A stretch of DNA of 64,000 nt from Euonymus europaeus. Its lineage: Eukaryota > Streptophyta > Magnoliopsida > Celastrales > Celastraceae. The position numbers and the translations under genes were made by a program. The stretch is taken from positions 22,146,501 through 22,210,500 of the forward strand of contig OY756958.1 of the NCBI GenBank assembly GCA_963580455.1, read 5' to 3'. Shown here piece by piece: positions 12,601-25,800 of the stretch. The notes under the pieces are model-generated. The model searched no databases. It worked only from the letters and a program-made list of their open reading frames with translations, and was not told the DNA's origin. How positions within the stretch are numbered: position 1 is the stretch's first letter; every line of letters starts with the position of its first letter.

Positions 12601-15600
12601 GCATCGTTAAATCTCCAGACTTAGATGGCAGTTGACTCCCAAATCCACGAACACCAGGGCTTGAGGATGCTCCCAAATTCTGTGGACTCATTGAAAACCA
12701 AGCATTGGGCGGAATCCGATCGTCCATTTTTTCAAAGTTGGGTGGTGCTCTGCTAAAGTTCACCGTCAAATCAACAGTAAATAGAATTAAAAGACGAGAG
12801 CAAACCATCAACTTCAACAGAAGATAGAAGACTGACCTGGCTCCCAGTGGTTGAAATCGAGGACCGAAACCTGGGTCTCCAAAAGCAGGACCACCCCTGA
12901 GAAAACAAAGGAAATTAGAGGCAGTGGCAAATTTGAGAGAAAAAACAAAATATTTCATTCATCGGTAACAATGTTCTTCTTACCACAATTAAAAACAAAT
13001 TTGTCTTTTTTTTTGACGGGAAGGGGGAGGCAAGCTTCCAATCAAACAATAAGAAGAAAGACAATGTTCATTGACAAAACACACAACCTTAATTCCCTCG
13101 ATTCTCCAGGCCTAGGCCTCTTAGGATCAGCAAATCGCACAATTAATGGTTGATCACAACCCTGAGAAGATAACAGTTAGTCAATCAATGGGCTTTGACA
13201 AGGCAATCAACAAAAGAAGAGAAGCATTAATTAGTATTTAGTAACAAAACCACTTACCCTCATTGTATAGACACCATTAAGACCATGTATAGCAGCCCAT
13301 GCCATATCTCTATTAGAGTATTTAACAAACCCACACCCTTCAAAAATTCATATTGAACAAATACATCAGGTATGGGAACACAGAGCATCAATATCCAAGC
13401 AAACATAGAAAAATAACAAGAAATATCAAGGTCCATACACAAAAAGAAAAGTTTTCCTTGATAACACACATATATATATAGGCTAACCATTCTACCTACG
13501 AATCTACATAAAGGAGACCTGAGATATCAACCACCCCATACATTATTTAAAAAATAGATGATAAACATTAGAAATCAATAGCCATTTCGATTTTCGTAGA
13601 AGAGAATGCAGGTGCTTGTGAAGGAAATCTTGCCACTACAAAAAAAAATTATCTGATCTAGTCAACCATTAAATGAAATAATAACAAAGTAATGAAAGCA
13701 AAGGCAAAAGTGACTAGTCTGATCCTCCATTGCGAATATACACAAGATTAAATAGGATGAGAACACACCACGGCTCTTTTTCATTTCATCGCGCATGAGG
13801 TAAACATCTTCAACATGGCCATATGGCGCAAAAATCTGACATAGCAAACATCAATCACAAATTCAACATAGTGGCCTCCAAACAGAAGCACTGAATAAGA
13901 ACAAAGAGTACTTGCATTATGGCAAGTACAAACAAATGGTGTGAATGTATGAGAAATATATTATCTCTATTAGAAGGAAGAAAGAAAAAGAAAAAGAAAA
14001 AATATATATATATCTTATCAAAGGAGCAAAATATAAGATGTTAGTATGTTACACTTACATACATCTTCAGGATTAAAATGAGAAGGAATAAAAGAAAATC
14101 TGGGCCACATCAAATAGAGAGAGAAACATCAAAACAGAATGTACCTCTCCGACTTCCTTTTCTGTGGCTTGTATGTTCAATGATCCAACAAATAACTTGT
14201 ACTCAACAGCACCTACCATGGTACAAGTAGTATTTAGAAGTATAAACAGTAGCACATTATCCAACGACAAACACACATAATTCCTTCCAAAGAAAATCTT
14301 TCAGTTATCCCCTCAAGAACGACATCCTTCCTTTCAACAAAGCCGTTGTAATGTTGCATATCCACATAGGCTATATAATCAAATTCACTGAATGTCGTCA
14401 TTTGAAGGAGGTGTCATGACTCACTTGCTATTTTATCCTTAGGGGGTTTCCTAGTTTATAATAAATTTTCGACCGACGAGGTCCTTGATATAAAACAGTA
14501 CCAATCATTGGCGACCAATTACACAACAATTTGGTGTCAATGGAATCCATGTTAATAGTTTCTTATAGCTCAAGCCTTAAAGTCAAGTAGTAAAGTATGG
14601 GCTGGCTAAGACATAGACAAGACAAAAAAGCAGCACAGGAAATGTCAGCAGCTCACAATTTCAGACAGCAGACAACAATATAAGGAAGAAAAGAAAGTAG
14701 AATTACACAGGCAATAAGATGAAGGAGATGAGATTGAAAATTTACAAGCTCATCGCCATCCTAACACATAGTCAATCAAAAACCTCAAAAGTGGCAACCC
14801 TTTATTAATTCTCATAACTTTAGTCGCATTCAGTTCACTCTAATAAATTAACTTTGGAAGCATTCACTCCAATGAATTAACTTTCCCCTATCAACTACGC
14901 ACCTCTAAGATAATTAAAACTATTTAGGAAACACCTTCATTTACTCCAAAGACCTCAAAACAAGTGAATCATGTCCATGAATAATGGCGAAGTTTTCTCT
15001 TAGAAGGTCAAAATTTGGCCTCTTTAGGAATATCTAAACACTCTAAAACCCAAAATGGCCTTTTACACACCATAAGGGTTATTGACAAGCCAAAGATGCA
15101 CATACAAAACCAAAAGAAAAAACCAAAGTTTCATGATAGTTTAACACGAAAAACAACCAAAAGAACATTTTCTCAACAGATATTTATATTTGTAATGTAT
15201 CCAATTTAACTCAGAATGATAAGAAGTAATCAAGTATTACCTAGGCGCTCTCGCTCCCCATCAGCGAATCTAACTTGGATGGGCCCCACTCCCTGGGAAA
15301 CACAAATAACATGTTAAACTATTGTAGTTGACTATCTGATAAGAAGCGAGGAACAGTAATGAAACTCACCCCAGGGAGAGTATGTTGATTATGCAAAGCT
15401 CTTATAGCCCTATCAGCTTCTTCAGCAGATGCATATTTAACAAAACAACAGCCTGCATAAGCAAAAATGGTTGTTCACCTGACTCCATTAGCCGACCTAT
15501 ATCGTTTTAAATCAAGCATGAAGCAGATAGAATACAAGCAGAAGGCATCTAACTAAAGCACACCACACATCCTCTTATCAAGCCACTGAATGACAAGCAA

Positions 15601-18600
15601 TAGAAGTTTCTAAAAGTACGGATGAACTCTCCTCTGTAGACACTCTTCAGTTTACAGGGGATGTTATTGAAAGCAAGTAACCTAACCATGCACACAGCCA
15701 CACACACACAAAAACGCAGAGAGAGAGAGAGAGAGAGATCAGTCTAAGCAACATTGCCAAGCTTTTTATACAAGCAACACTGGTAAACCAAAAAGCCGTC
15801 AGATAAAAAAAACACAAACTAAGCCTCTGAAATCTGAATCGCATAAGGTGGGAAAAAAAAGAATGGAAAGAAAGTCCCGAGCTTTGGACCTCTGCATTTT
15901 CATAATAGTCATTGAAAGCAAGACAAAATATGTATAATAGAGCAGAAAAGACTTCGTGTAGGCCGAACCAGAAAAGAATATCAAAAAATGCCACCATGTA
16001 ATGCGCTTACCCATACTTTCTAATATCAAATTTCAATTCCTAAATTTTGGACCACGGCCTATAGAAATGAACATTTAGACCAAAGCCCAAAATTCACATC
16101 ACATCGCATTTGGAAGATATACCACTTAATTCCTCTTGGTAGCTGCACATCCAAATTGTAAAGAAGCTAGAGCAGTCAATAAAGGTTGAGATGGATGATC
16201 CATCCATGGAAGGGGCCAGCAGAAAGAACATCAACAAGCATTTCCCCTCTAGAATAGGTGTCTAAGTATGCCATCATAATGGGTATGACACGATAAATGG
16301 CAAACAACACTCATCCTGGCAATCCACTAGGCTCCTGCAGTAGGCAGGGTCGGCGACAGGCAAGATTTACGCAGACTTTACCTTCATATAATATGTGGAG
16401 AGACTTTTTCCAGTAATTGAATATTTGACCTATAGTTTGTACCCCTATAACTCTACCACTGGGTATGACATCATTGAATTAGTAAAAGCACCACAAAACC
16501 TGTGAAACCATTTGCAACAGAGACTTTTTCCAGTAATTGAATATTTGACCTCTAGTTTGTACCCCTATAACTCGACCACTGGGTATGACATCATTGAATC
16601 AGTAAAATCACCACAAAACCTGTGAAACCATTGACACCTGGGTACCAATAATTCTAGAGATTTTGCTTAAGTTCACAGATGCAACTAAAGCACATCAAGT
16701 TTTACTAAAACTATTCAGTATCGTCCATAACAGAGATCGCCATGACTGAATATTTTAAGGTATGGAAAAGTAACTAGTTAGCACAAAGGCAAAAAAACAA
16801 AAGATTCTTGATTTCCTATGGCATCACATAAAAACAAGTATATATTTAGCAAAAAATAATTGACAATTCAATTCATGAACCAAGGAACATAGCTTGCATA
16901 GCAAAGAATAAATTTAAAACCATCCCACTAGATGCCGCTTAAAGATGCTCAAGGCCCAACTTTGGCAGAGAATCTTAACACCACTCATATTCCATAGGTA
17001 AGATGGTGGGCTTCACTAGAAGAATGTCACAATTGTAAAACACTAAATAATAAAAAAAAATAAAAACTAGAGAATAATACACATCCACCAAATGACTAAC
17101 AAGCATGCAAGACCTGAGTAAATAATAGCAACTCATTTCACATGTGAAGTCCCCATTCTTGCACAATGGGAAATTTATGCAAAGATAACAGGTGAGTTGT
17201 AAACAGAACAAACCACAGTGCTCAAGCCTAGACAATGTCGCAGTCACCTCCCAAGCATAAAACAGAATTGCAAACCATGACAGTGGCCTAAAAGCATAAT
17301 CATTCAATGAAAAAGCTGGGCCATCTCCACCAAGATCACGCAAAGAGTTTTCTAAAAAATGGAACATAATCAGGATACTCATAAGCTTCCCATAACTAAG
17401 CCTGGAAAAAAAATGGGCTGAAAAGACCATGAGTCCCTGAAACACATAGATAGACGTAGAACACGTTATCTAGAGTTGATATACTATCATCACAACCATC
17501 ACTCCAAGTTCAACATCAAATGAGCTAGCTACGAGAACTCAATATACAGTGATCCAGCAGCCACAATCCAGTAATGGGGAGTTTCCTATTCTATTCAAGA
17601 CTAACGCAACTTGCAGGATAGTAAGAAATCACACCCCAACAACTGTCAAGATAATACATTGTTTCCACAAGCAAAAGTTACTCTCCCCCACAGTACCCTT
17701 TGCATAAATAAACAACAATCACAATCCATCCAATCTCGTAAACATCCACAACTCAATTCCATCTCAATTTGCGAATTTGGATACTAGCATACAATTCCAT
17801 TCCATTCCATTCAACTCAAGCATTCGCATGTTCACTGACAAAGGAAAACCACAAAAATTCTAAAGCTAAAACATTTTCAATACCCATTGAAAATCAATAA
17901 TCCATTAATCCCTTTTAATCTTTTTACGTAATTATCCATACAAAAGTTTCACTTTCAACATCCTGAGATGAAAAAGCTACAGTTATGGCAACAGACACTC
18001 CCATTGCAAATGATGTGCTGGGTAATGCCCACAGTGCTGCAGCCACAACTACCAGAACAGGATAAATGTGCCTCCATGTTCCCAATTGCCATACAGAATC
18101 TGGGTTTGGGAAGGTTTACGTTTCTTGGCATCTTGTTTGTGAGGAGCGAGACAAAAAAGACTCGAAACCAAAACCAAAAAAGCCTGAAACTTGTTGCAAA
18201 ATCAAGCTGAGATGAAAGGTGAGCTTATGTTGCACCGCATAGCCACTCAGAAGACCTGAAATAAGAAAAATATAAATCACAATAATTCATAGAACTAAGC
18301 ATTAGCACAAACCTTGTTGTTGTCCTGTTCTCTTATCTTTAAGCAAAGCAACCTCCATCACATTTCCATGTTCTTCAAACAGTGGACGGATCTGAAATTA
18401 AGTACTTAACATTCAACAATATAACACAAATAAAATTCCCAGTGCAGGTCATAGAACATAATGATAACTGAAGCACTCAATAACCTCAAAAATATTCTAT
18501 TGACATTGTCAAATTGAAATGACGATGAATTAGATTAAAGCATCAAGCATGCAGGGAAACTACTACTCAATGTTAAATGTTGTGGTATATCAGTACAATG

Positions 18601-20321
18601 TGACACAGTTCACTTGAAACATCATTCAACTTGTCACATATATGTTGTTATGGTCTGCTATAACTATTCAAATAAGATATCTCAGGCATCATTGAAGTAG
18701 ACTCACATCCTCTTCAACCGCAGTTCTTGGGACAGATCCAACAAAGAGCTTGGCGAAAGAGCCTCCATCAATACCATCTGAAAAGTAACTAAAAATTTTC
18801 AACCCATACGGAAAAATCAATACAACGCAACTGAGAATGCAGTGCAAATTACTTCAATATAGTGTAAACAAGTTCTGTACTTATATAAAACATCAACCAA
18901 TCAACTAAATCAATGTTACATTATCAAGAAGTCAAGTTCAATCCAAACAAAACTAAAACCGAGTAAAGAAGGTAATGATTACCTCCATAGATATTTCTAA
19001 TTGAAGTTTCCATCACTGAAGATTTTAAAAGAAAAACTGCAGATTTACGGTATGCCACCAAAAGTTAAAGCATATTAACACATTTTCAGACACTAAATAA
19101 ATATATGACATGTAATAGGATGAAATAACACCAAAACAATACGACGGAGACCTTCCCTACCATTTTCACATAAGAAACACAGAAAGAATCAATCCAAATT
19201 AGAATACATCATCAATTAACACACGATAGGTATATATGGAACTTCAAAATGGTTATTACAACTGCCAGTCTGTTTTCACTTAAATTTTTCAAAAAAGTAT
19301 TGAATGTGTTGTCAATCATACCACACTAAAAGAACAGACATGGATTCAGAATCGAATCTTAAACTGCATCATAGATGGTGTCTAATGAAAATTTAATAAA
19401 CTTCTTTCGCATCAAGATACATTAAACTACTAAAATCATGAATTTTGTCACTCTAAGCTACGACATCAAATGCCAGAAAATTTGCATAAACCAAAATCTA
19501 AACCTTGAATAGATCACATCTTAACGCACTTGCTTGAATCAAGGACTAAGTCCTCAAAATTTTCCGTTCAATCCCAAAGCTACCTCAGCCTACCTCACCT
19601 TACTCAGAAATAACCGAATGTACTCCAACAACGAACAAAGGTAAAAGATCTCCAATATGGCCTTGCCACTAAAGAGCACACAGTTCTTGGGCCATGGTTT
19701 GAAAAAGAATTTGACAAAATTATCCCTCCCAAGGAAAGGAACAAGCTATTTAGGATGAAAACTAGCATACACAACGCAAATCGTCATGGTAAGCTAATTT
19801 GTCCAGGTAAAGCTCTATACTCGGAATCAAAATCTTAAGCAATCAAAAGCAGACAATGCATACATTGAAGTCACAAACAGGAAATACAAACTAAGCTTAC
19901 CAGGAGAGCGAAACCCCCGCTTCTGTCCAGATAGAGAAGGTGGGGCAGGGGGTGGCGGAGCATGATAATTCGGCCCAAACCCTCCACCTATAGGCCTAAA
20001 GCCTCCAACTCCATCGTCACCACGCCCACCATCCATCGGTCTAAATCCTCCTCCTCCACCTCCGATGGGGAACTGACGGGGAGGACCGTCAAATGGACGG
20101 CGTTCATCGCCACCTCTGCGAAAACCACCGGGACTACGTACGCGTCCATTGTACGAGTCCTGCTTATTATAATTTTCACCAGAGGAGAGGTCCACGGGGC
20201 CATCAGTGAAGCGCGAAGGACGCCTCGAGCGGCGATTGCCGCCATAGCGAGAGTCATGGGTGTTGCTTCTATTGTAGCTTTCCTCGTTGATGTCGTGGCG
20301 GTCTCTACTGTGTTTATCCAT
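9615..20321 (-). CDS. FCA: Flowering-time RNA-binding protein FCA
   Basis: Nuclear RNA-binding protein that promotes flowering through RNA 3'-end choice at FLC and at its own transcript. Eighteen exons (minus): 20321-19901, 18777-18707, 18391-18313, 15452-15370, 15292-15241, 14212-14145, 13835-13769, 13337-13258, 13161-13088, 12896-12837, 12749-12590, 12277-12191, 12104-11556, 11173-10979, 10895-10695, 10566-10528, 9816-9751, 9674-9615. They join in phase to 803 residues (Arabidopsis about 747). Gly/Pro-rich N-terminus ending SLSGQKRGF; RRM1 about 150-228 (KLFVGSVPRT); RRM2 about 241-320 (KLFVGSLNIQATEKEV, GHVEDVYLMRDE); long Gln/Pro-rich middle (SQQTQTLQASFQSSQQAF); WW domain with W661, W683 and P686; C-terminus QEWMWKNKPAG. 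An in-frame stop (20352-20354) precedes the ATG, with no CTG between, which favours AUG initiation. Arabidopsis FCA, in contrast, is reported to start at a non-AUG codon. Confidence 0.95.
15453..18312 (-). other. FCA intron 3, exceptionally long
   Basis: This 2,860-base intron interrupts RRM1 between TGQQQG and CCFVKY, with GT and AG ends at 18312 and 15453. In Arabidopsis, FCA autoregulates by premature polyadenylation within a large intron 3 at the corresponding place. No sense-strand AATAAA was noticed by eye, which does not exclude a weak plant poly-A site. It contains an (AG)n run near 15718-15737 and a 120-base tandem duplication. Open frames in it (such as 15647-16029 and 16975-17445) are low-quality and judged not coding. 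Confidence 0.8.
16399..16634. repeat. Tandem duplication, 120-bp unit
   Basis: The block starting AGAGACTTTTTCCAGTAATT at 16399 recurs exactly 120 bases later at 16519. The two copies differ at only about five positions over ~115 bases, so the duplication is recent. It lies in FCA intron 3. Confidence 0.92.
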
Positions 20322-20443
20322 GTTGGAAGCCTGAACGCTAACCCTAAGCGCTTAACAGAGAGGATCTTATTCTCGAGTCCCCGGGTGAGGAAGCGATTCA
20401 GAGAATGAACAGTGCAGCTGTGCAGGATGTTCACATCCGATAT

Positions 20444-20545
20444 TTTTTATTGGGCTAATTTAGCTGATTGGAGCCCAGTTTAGTGTTGCAACTTGCAATG
20501 GCCACAACAAGGCCCAATTGGGTGATTTATTCCATTGGGCTTTCA
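20444..20545 (-). promoter_or_regulatory. FCA promoter with site II (GGCCCA/TGGGCT) elements
   Basis: Within about 225 bases upstream of the FCA start codon there are TGGGCT at about 20452, AGCCCA at 20473, AGGCCCAA at 20511 and TGGGCT at about 20537. No TATA box is evident. TATA-less promoters with several TGGGCY/GGCCCA (site II, TCP-bound) elements are typical of constitutively expressed plant genes. Confidence 0.55.
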
Positions 20546-20682
20546 ATCTAAAATAAGTCCATCTCATCCCAATAAAAATATTCCTATAGAACTCTTATTC
20601 GCACACGATTTTCAACTTATTGTGCACACTTTTTTAAAAAAATTGAGTATATCAAATTACCGTTATATAAAATTACTTTAAG

Positions 20683-20803
20683 CCCCTATTTATTTCAGAG
20701 TATACGCTAACTTATACTCTGTTATTCATACTCTCAGACACTTTCAGCTTTTACGTTTTACGATAGCTTATTCTCTATGAGACATATTCTCATCTAAACG
20801 GAA
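20683..20803. mobile_element. MITE, family copy A
   Basis: About 120 bases with terminal inverted repeats of the type GTTTGGATGAGAGTATRTGCT (degenerate here) around a core TTTTACGTTTTACGATAGCT. The same core and ends recur at 58773-58890, and a partial reverse copy lies at 21861-21945. Short, AT-rich, without coding capacity: a non-autonomous DNA transposon. Confidence 0.7.
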
Positions 20804-22438
20804 ATTTGTTTACTTTTTACATTCATATTTTATCTCAAAATAATTAAATTAAATTAATTCAAGTAACCCTGATTCTTTAATTAAAATTTTATACCATGCG
20901 CTCTCCTTGCCTCCCATCTTCTCTTAGTTTTCCCAGCTTCTCCGGTATCAGATATTCATGAATACATAACAAGAAGAAGCTTATGACAAGAAGTTAAATA
21001 CTTTCCTTCAATTACATTGAAGACTAGATGAAACATGAAAAATATCTCAGAAAGAGCAACGCTATACAAAATCGTATTGAAAATAACGAAGAGTGTGACA
21101 ATGCACAAAATTATGTCAAGAGAGTAAGTATTTAACTTATTCTATTTTAATTATTTATTGAATTATTTTTGTGTTAAAAAGTTGTTGCAGTCTGTGGATG
21201 AGGTTTTAAACGAGTACAAGAGGCAGCAAGTGGGCAACTGAGGGAGCTCACTGCACTTAATGGGACAATTAGAGATGAGGAGTATTGTAGATATAGAATA
21301 TGGTAGGTGAACCGACGATACTTTGATGAGGGTAGAATTGAGCATATTGATTATTTGTGGAGTTAAAGTTGGTGAAAATTGAAGGTAGGTTAGGATTTTT
21401 AGTGTTATGTATAATTAATATGAAGGCTAATTTGAGAAGTTCAAATGTGTATATTAAAAAATTTAGTGTATTAAATAGGTGTGCATAATGAGTTGAAAAT
21501 CGTGTGCAAATAATGACTCTCATATTATAAATTATAAATAAGCCAATGGATGACGATAAATGCCAGAATACTAGTAATTTGATTAATCAAATCTCCATAA
21601 ATATGATTTTATTTTGTTTTTTCACAGGTATGATTAACTCTGTCTGTTAAGCATTAAGATGAATTGGAAATTAATTTTCAAGAAATATATATTAACTGAT
21701 TTATTAGAAATTTCACACGCGATTTTTTTTAAAATAATTTGGGTACTAACCACTAAGTAAAAAATGAGCGATTCACCTGTTAACCTTTTTAAGATTCTAG
21801 ACAAATTTTTCCCTTGAACGTGGGCCATGGGCCTTGCCGACCACTTTTTTTCCTTGCACTGGCAGGAGAGTATGAGACATAAAAGCTGAGAGTGTCTGAC
21901 AGAGTATAAGCTAGCTTATACGCTTTACCAAACATGTGCATAGTCACGATGCAAACTGTACAGATTTATCAAAATCCTAAGAAGAGCATGACAAGATTTA
22001 CACGAAACAAAAAATACACATACAGACCTATTCAATTTTTCTTACGGGGAAGGGAATAATCTATAATTTTTTTTATTTTTCTTTTGGGAACACCGAATGC
22101 TAAGGGCTAATTGCACCCCCATTTCCAGCGATACTCATTTTTTTTGAAAACTCCATTTAAATTTAACTTATTTATGAGTTCACCTTTTTTCGTAATTTTT
22201 GCACCCCAATAACAAATATGAACGAAAAACAAATGTTTCTTAAAAATGACCATAAAGAGTTGAAACTTATCCTTGAATGCATTTCAATGTTCTCAGTAAT
22301 GGCAAAAAATGTGGGCTCGAAGCCCAAACCAAACTACAATGATAAAATCAAAGCCAAAGGTCAAATTAGTCAATGTGACAATGAACGGACCAAACTCGAA
22401 GCTATGAATCTAGATTCATGTTCTACATTAAGGCTTGG
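20804..22438. other. Spacer between FCA promoter and LTR retrotransposon
   Basis: AT-rich non-coding DNA. It includes a partial inverted MITE copy at 21861-21945 (next entry) and unassigned sequence up to the retrotransposon insertion point. The segment 22080-22438 continues, in the pre-insertion chromosome, directly into 27669 onwards. No gene recognised. Confidence 0.55.
21861..21945. mobile_element. MITE fragment, reverse copy of family A
   Basis: The reverse complement of this stretch, with GCTTATACTCTG, CAGACACTCTCAGCTTTTA and CTCATACTCTC, matches the left half of the MITE at 20683-20803. It is either a separate truncated copy or, with 20683, the other inverted end of a ~1.26 kb element. 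Confidence 0.6.
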
Positions 22439-22443
22439 CTCAA

Positions 22444-22802
22444 TGATAGAAACCGTGAAGCTTAGATTTGAATCTTCGATTGAAACACAGGTCACAACCG
22501 GCAATTCAGGATTTTGAGAGCAATTCTCGATAGTTCATTTTTTTTTCCCCCTTCCACAAAATACAACCAAACTCTTTAAAGGAAACAAAAAGAGCCCTAG
22601 GCTCCAAACCCAACACAAAAAGCCCACAAACATAACCCCATAAGACAGCCCAACATAAGATCCCTAAACAACACAAGAAAACTAAATTGCAACTGCAGAT
22701 GCAGAACCAACAATAGCAGAATCAGCTTGTCGTGCTGTCTTCATCTTCATCCTTCTTGCCCTGTTGTAAGCATTTTTTAACTGACGGCCCTGGTCTTCAT
22801 CA
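22444..22802 (-). repeat. 3' LTR of the chromovirus
   Basis: 359 bases, TG...CA ends, near-identical to 27306-27663. The polyprotein frame runs through the polypurine tract and about 120 bases into this LTR, ending at 22682. The last ~40 residues are therefore LTR-encoded. Confidence 0.96.
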
Positions 22803-25800
22803 TTCCCCTCTCCATGGGAAACATCCTTGTCCTCAAGGATAAAATCTGGAAATTGGTGGCGCATCATGTTCATGTCTTCCCAAGTAGCCTCCTCAATGGG
22901 CAATCCTTCCCATTGCAATAACACTTCCCAGCGATAGCGGTTACCTCGCTCAATGCGACGATATTCAAGGACCTGGAGGGGCTGCAAAACAATGTCACCA
23001 TGAATATTCATCACTGGTAATTGGGCAGTGACTTGTGAGGGATCACCAATACGTCGCTTGAGTTGAGAAACATGAATGACAGGATGAATTTGTGCCGTCG
23101 CTGGTAACTCTAATTTGTATGCCACAGTCCCAATTTTCTTAAGAACGCGATACGGCCCATAATAACGAGTGCCTAATTTATGCAGTGCCATCTGCGTAAT
23201 AGTAGTTTGGCGATGAGGTCGAATTTTGAGATATACCCAGTCACCCTCCATAAACTCCTCTTCTCGATGCCCACTGTCATGATAAGCTTTCATCCGATTA
23301 ATTGATTTCTCAAGATTAATTTTCAGATCATGCAGAATCAAATCCCGATCCTTCAACTCGCGATCAACTTCGTCATTCACAGAGGCGCCCTCAATATAAC
23401 TAACCAGCACTGGTGGACAGCGGCCATAGAGACACTCGAAAGGAGTTTTCTTGGTAGAAGCATGATAGGTGGTATTGAACCAATACTCAGCCCAAGCAAG
23501 AAAATCTTCCCATTTCTTTGGAGTTTGGTGCACATAACAGCGTAAGTACTGCTCAAGGCAGCGATTAGTAACCTCGGACTGTCCGTCGGTTTGAGGATGG
23601 TAGGGAGAGCTCATACTCAGTCGAGTACCCATCATTTTAAACAATTCACTCCAGAAATTGCTCAAAAAAATTCTGTCTCTGTCAGATACCATAGAGCGAG
23701 GTATGCCATGTAACCGGACAATATTAGTCATGAACAAACGCGCCACAGACTTGGCCGTATAAGGGTGGACCATGGCAATAAAATGAGCATATTTCGTGAG
23801 CCGATCAACTACCACCAACACCCCATTATAACCATTAGAAAGAGGCAAGCCCTCTATAAAATCCAAGGTAACATCCTCCCATACCTGATCTGGAATCGGC
23901 AAAGGTTGCATCAGACCACTAGGTTTTCTTGAATCACTCTTCACACGCTGGCAAGTGTCACAAGCAGCAACATAAGTACGAATATCCTTACGCATACCCG
24001 GCCAAAAAAATAAATTGGAAATCCGAGAAGTGGTTCTGTAGACTCCGGAATGTCCTCCAACTACAGAGTCGTGAAAATGGTGCAATAATTCCTTGCGAAT
24101 CTGATCATCCAAGGGAACTACAATACGACCCTTGTAACGTAATAAACCATCAGCAAACTTAAAGTCAGTAGCAATAGGGTCTTGATTCTGCAATTGGGTA
24201 ATAATACCTTGACAATAAGTACACACATGCACAGCCATCCGTATTTTATTCCATATCAACCAATGTGGACCAGTAAGTGCTTGCAACTCCTCAGCCCCTT
24301 CACGGCGAGAAAGAGCATCCGCTACCAGATTTTCTCTCCCAGGTCTGTAACGAATTTCGAATTCAAATCCAAGTAATTTAGCTACAAATCGCTGTTGCTC
24401 AGGGGTAATAATGCGTTGCTCTAATAAATGACGCAAAGGTTGTTGATCGGTAACAATCACAAACTTGGCTCCCAACAAATAAGGCCGCCACACCCGCACC
24501 GCCTCGATCACCGCTAACATCTCCTTAGCATAGACAGACCAGCCTCTCTTAGCTGGACCAAGAGCTTTACTCAAGTAGGCAAGAGGCTTACCTTGTTGAA
24601 TTAACACCGCCCCAATACCAATATCGCTAGCATCGGTATGAACTTCAAAAATTTCTTGAAAATTTGGCATTGCAAGGACAGGAGTGTTAGTCATAGCAGC
24701 TTTCAGGGTATGAAATGCTGCGATACTCTGATCAGTCCAATTAAATCCCCCTTTATGCAACATGTCAGTGAGGGGCCGAGCAATAGTGCCATAATTTTGG
24801 ACGAATTTCCTATAGTAGCCGGTCAATCCCAAAAATCCCCTTAAGGCAGTCACTGATTTCGGTAATGGCCAAGACTGCATTGTCGCAATTTTACTGTTGT
24901 CAACCCGGATCCCTTGGCGCGATATAATATGCCCCAGGTAGTCTACCTCTGATTGGCCGAAAGCACATTTAGAAGGTTTAATAAAAAATTTATGATCAAC
25001 CAAGAGCTGAAAGACCTGTCGTAAGTGTTGCATATGCGCTGCCCATGTGTAAGAGTATATGAGAATATCGTCAAAAAATACTAATACCCAACGACGGAGG
25101 TACTCCTTAAATATAGTGTTCATGGCAGCCTGAAAAGTAGAAGGGGCATTACACAAGCCAAACGGCATCACTACATACTCATAATGCCCATTGTGTGTGC
25201 GGAAGGCAGTCTTGTAGATATCTTCCTTATTGACTCGGATTTGGTGATATCCCGCGCGCAAATCCAATTTAGAGAAAAATTTAGCGCCCCCCAATTCATC
25301 TAGCATGTCATCAACCGTGGGTATAGGAAATCGATCCTTAACTGTCACCCCATTGAGAGCGCGATAATCTGTACAAAATCTCCACGTGCCATCTTTTTTT
25401 TTAACCAAAAGAACGGGTGAAGAAAATGGACTGGAGCTGGCACGAATTAATCCCCTCTGAAGCATGTCATTAACTTGCCTTTCAATTTCAGATTTTTGGA
25501 AGTGCGCATATCTGTACGGACCCACATTCACTGGCTGCGACCCACTCTGTAACGGTATGCGATGATCAAATTCCCGCTTCGGCGGAATACCGAGAGGTTC
25601 TTCCAAAACCTGAGCAAACTCAGTAAGTAAATTCTGTACTTCATTGTGTAAGGGTTGTGGTAGTGGAGCCTCTGCAGTGGCTGCAATGGAATCAATATAT
25701 AAAGCAAAACATTGTGCTCCTCCCCTTACGATCCGCTCCAATGACTTTACCTCCATAACCTCGGCCGGCTCCTCCCATTCACTCGCCATCTGAAGCTGAA

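Noticed and set aside
15647..17445. Minus-strand open frames inside FCA intron 3
   Set aside because: Hydrophobic, Cys/Leu-rich chance frames with no homology seen; the FCA phases join cleanly without them.
19962..20434. Long frames overlapping FCA exon 1 on both strands
   Set aside because: Shadows of the GC-rich Gly/Arg-coding exon; the FCA frame matches the known protein.
22218..22517. Plus-strand frame entering the left LTR
   Set aside because: It crosses the retrotransposon insertion point, so the frame is an accident of insertion.
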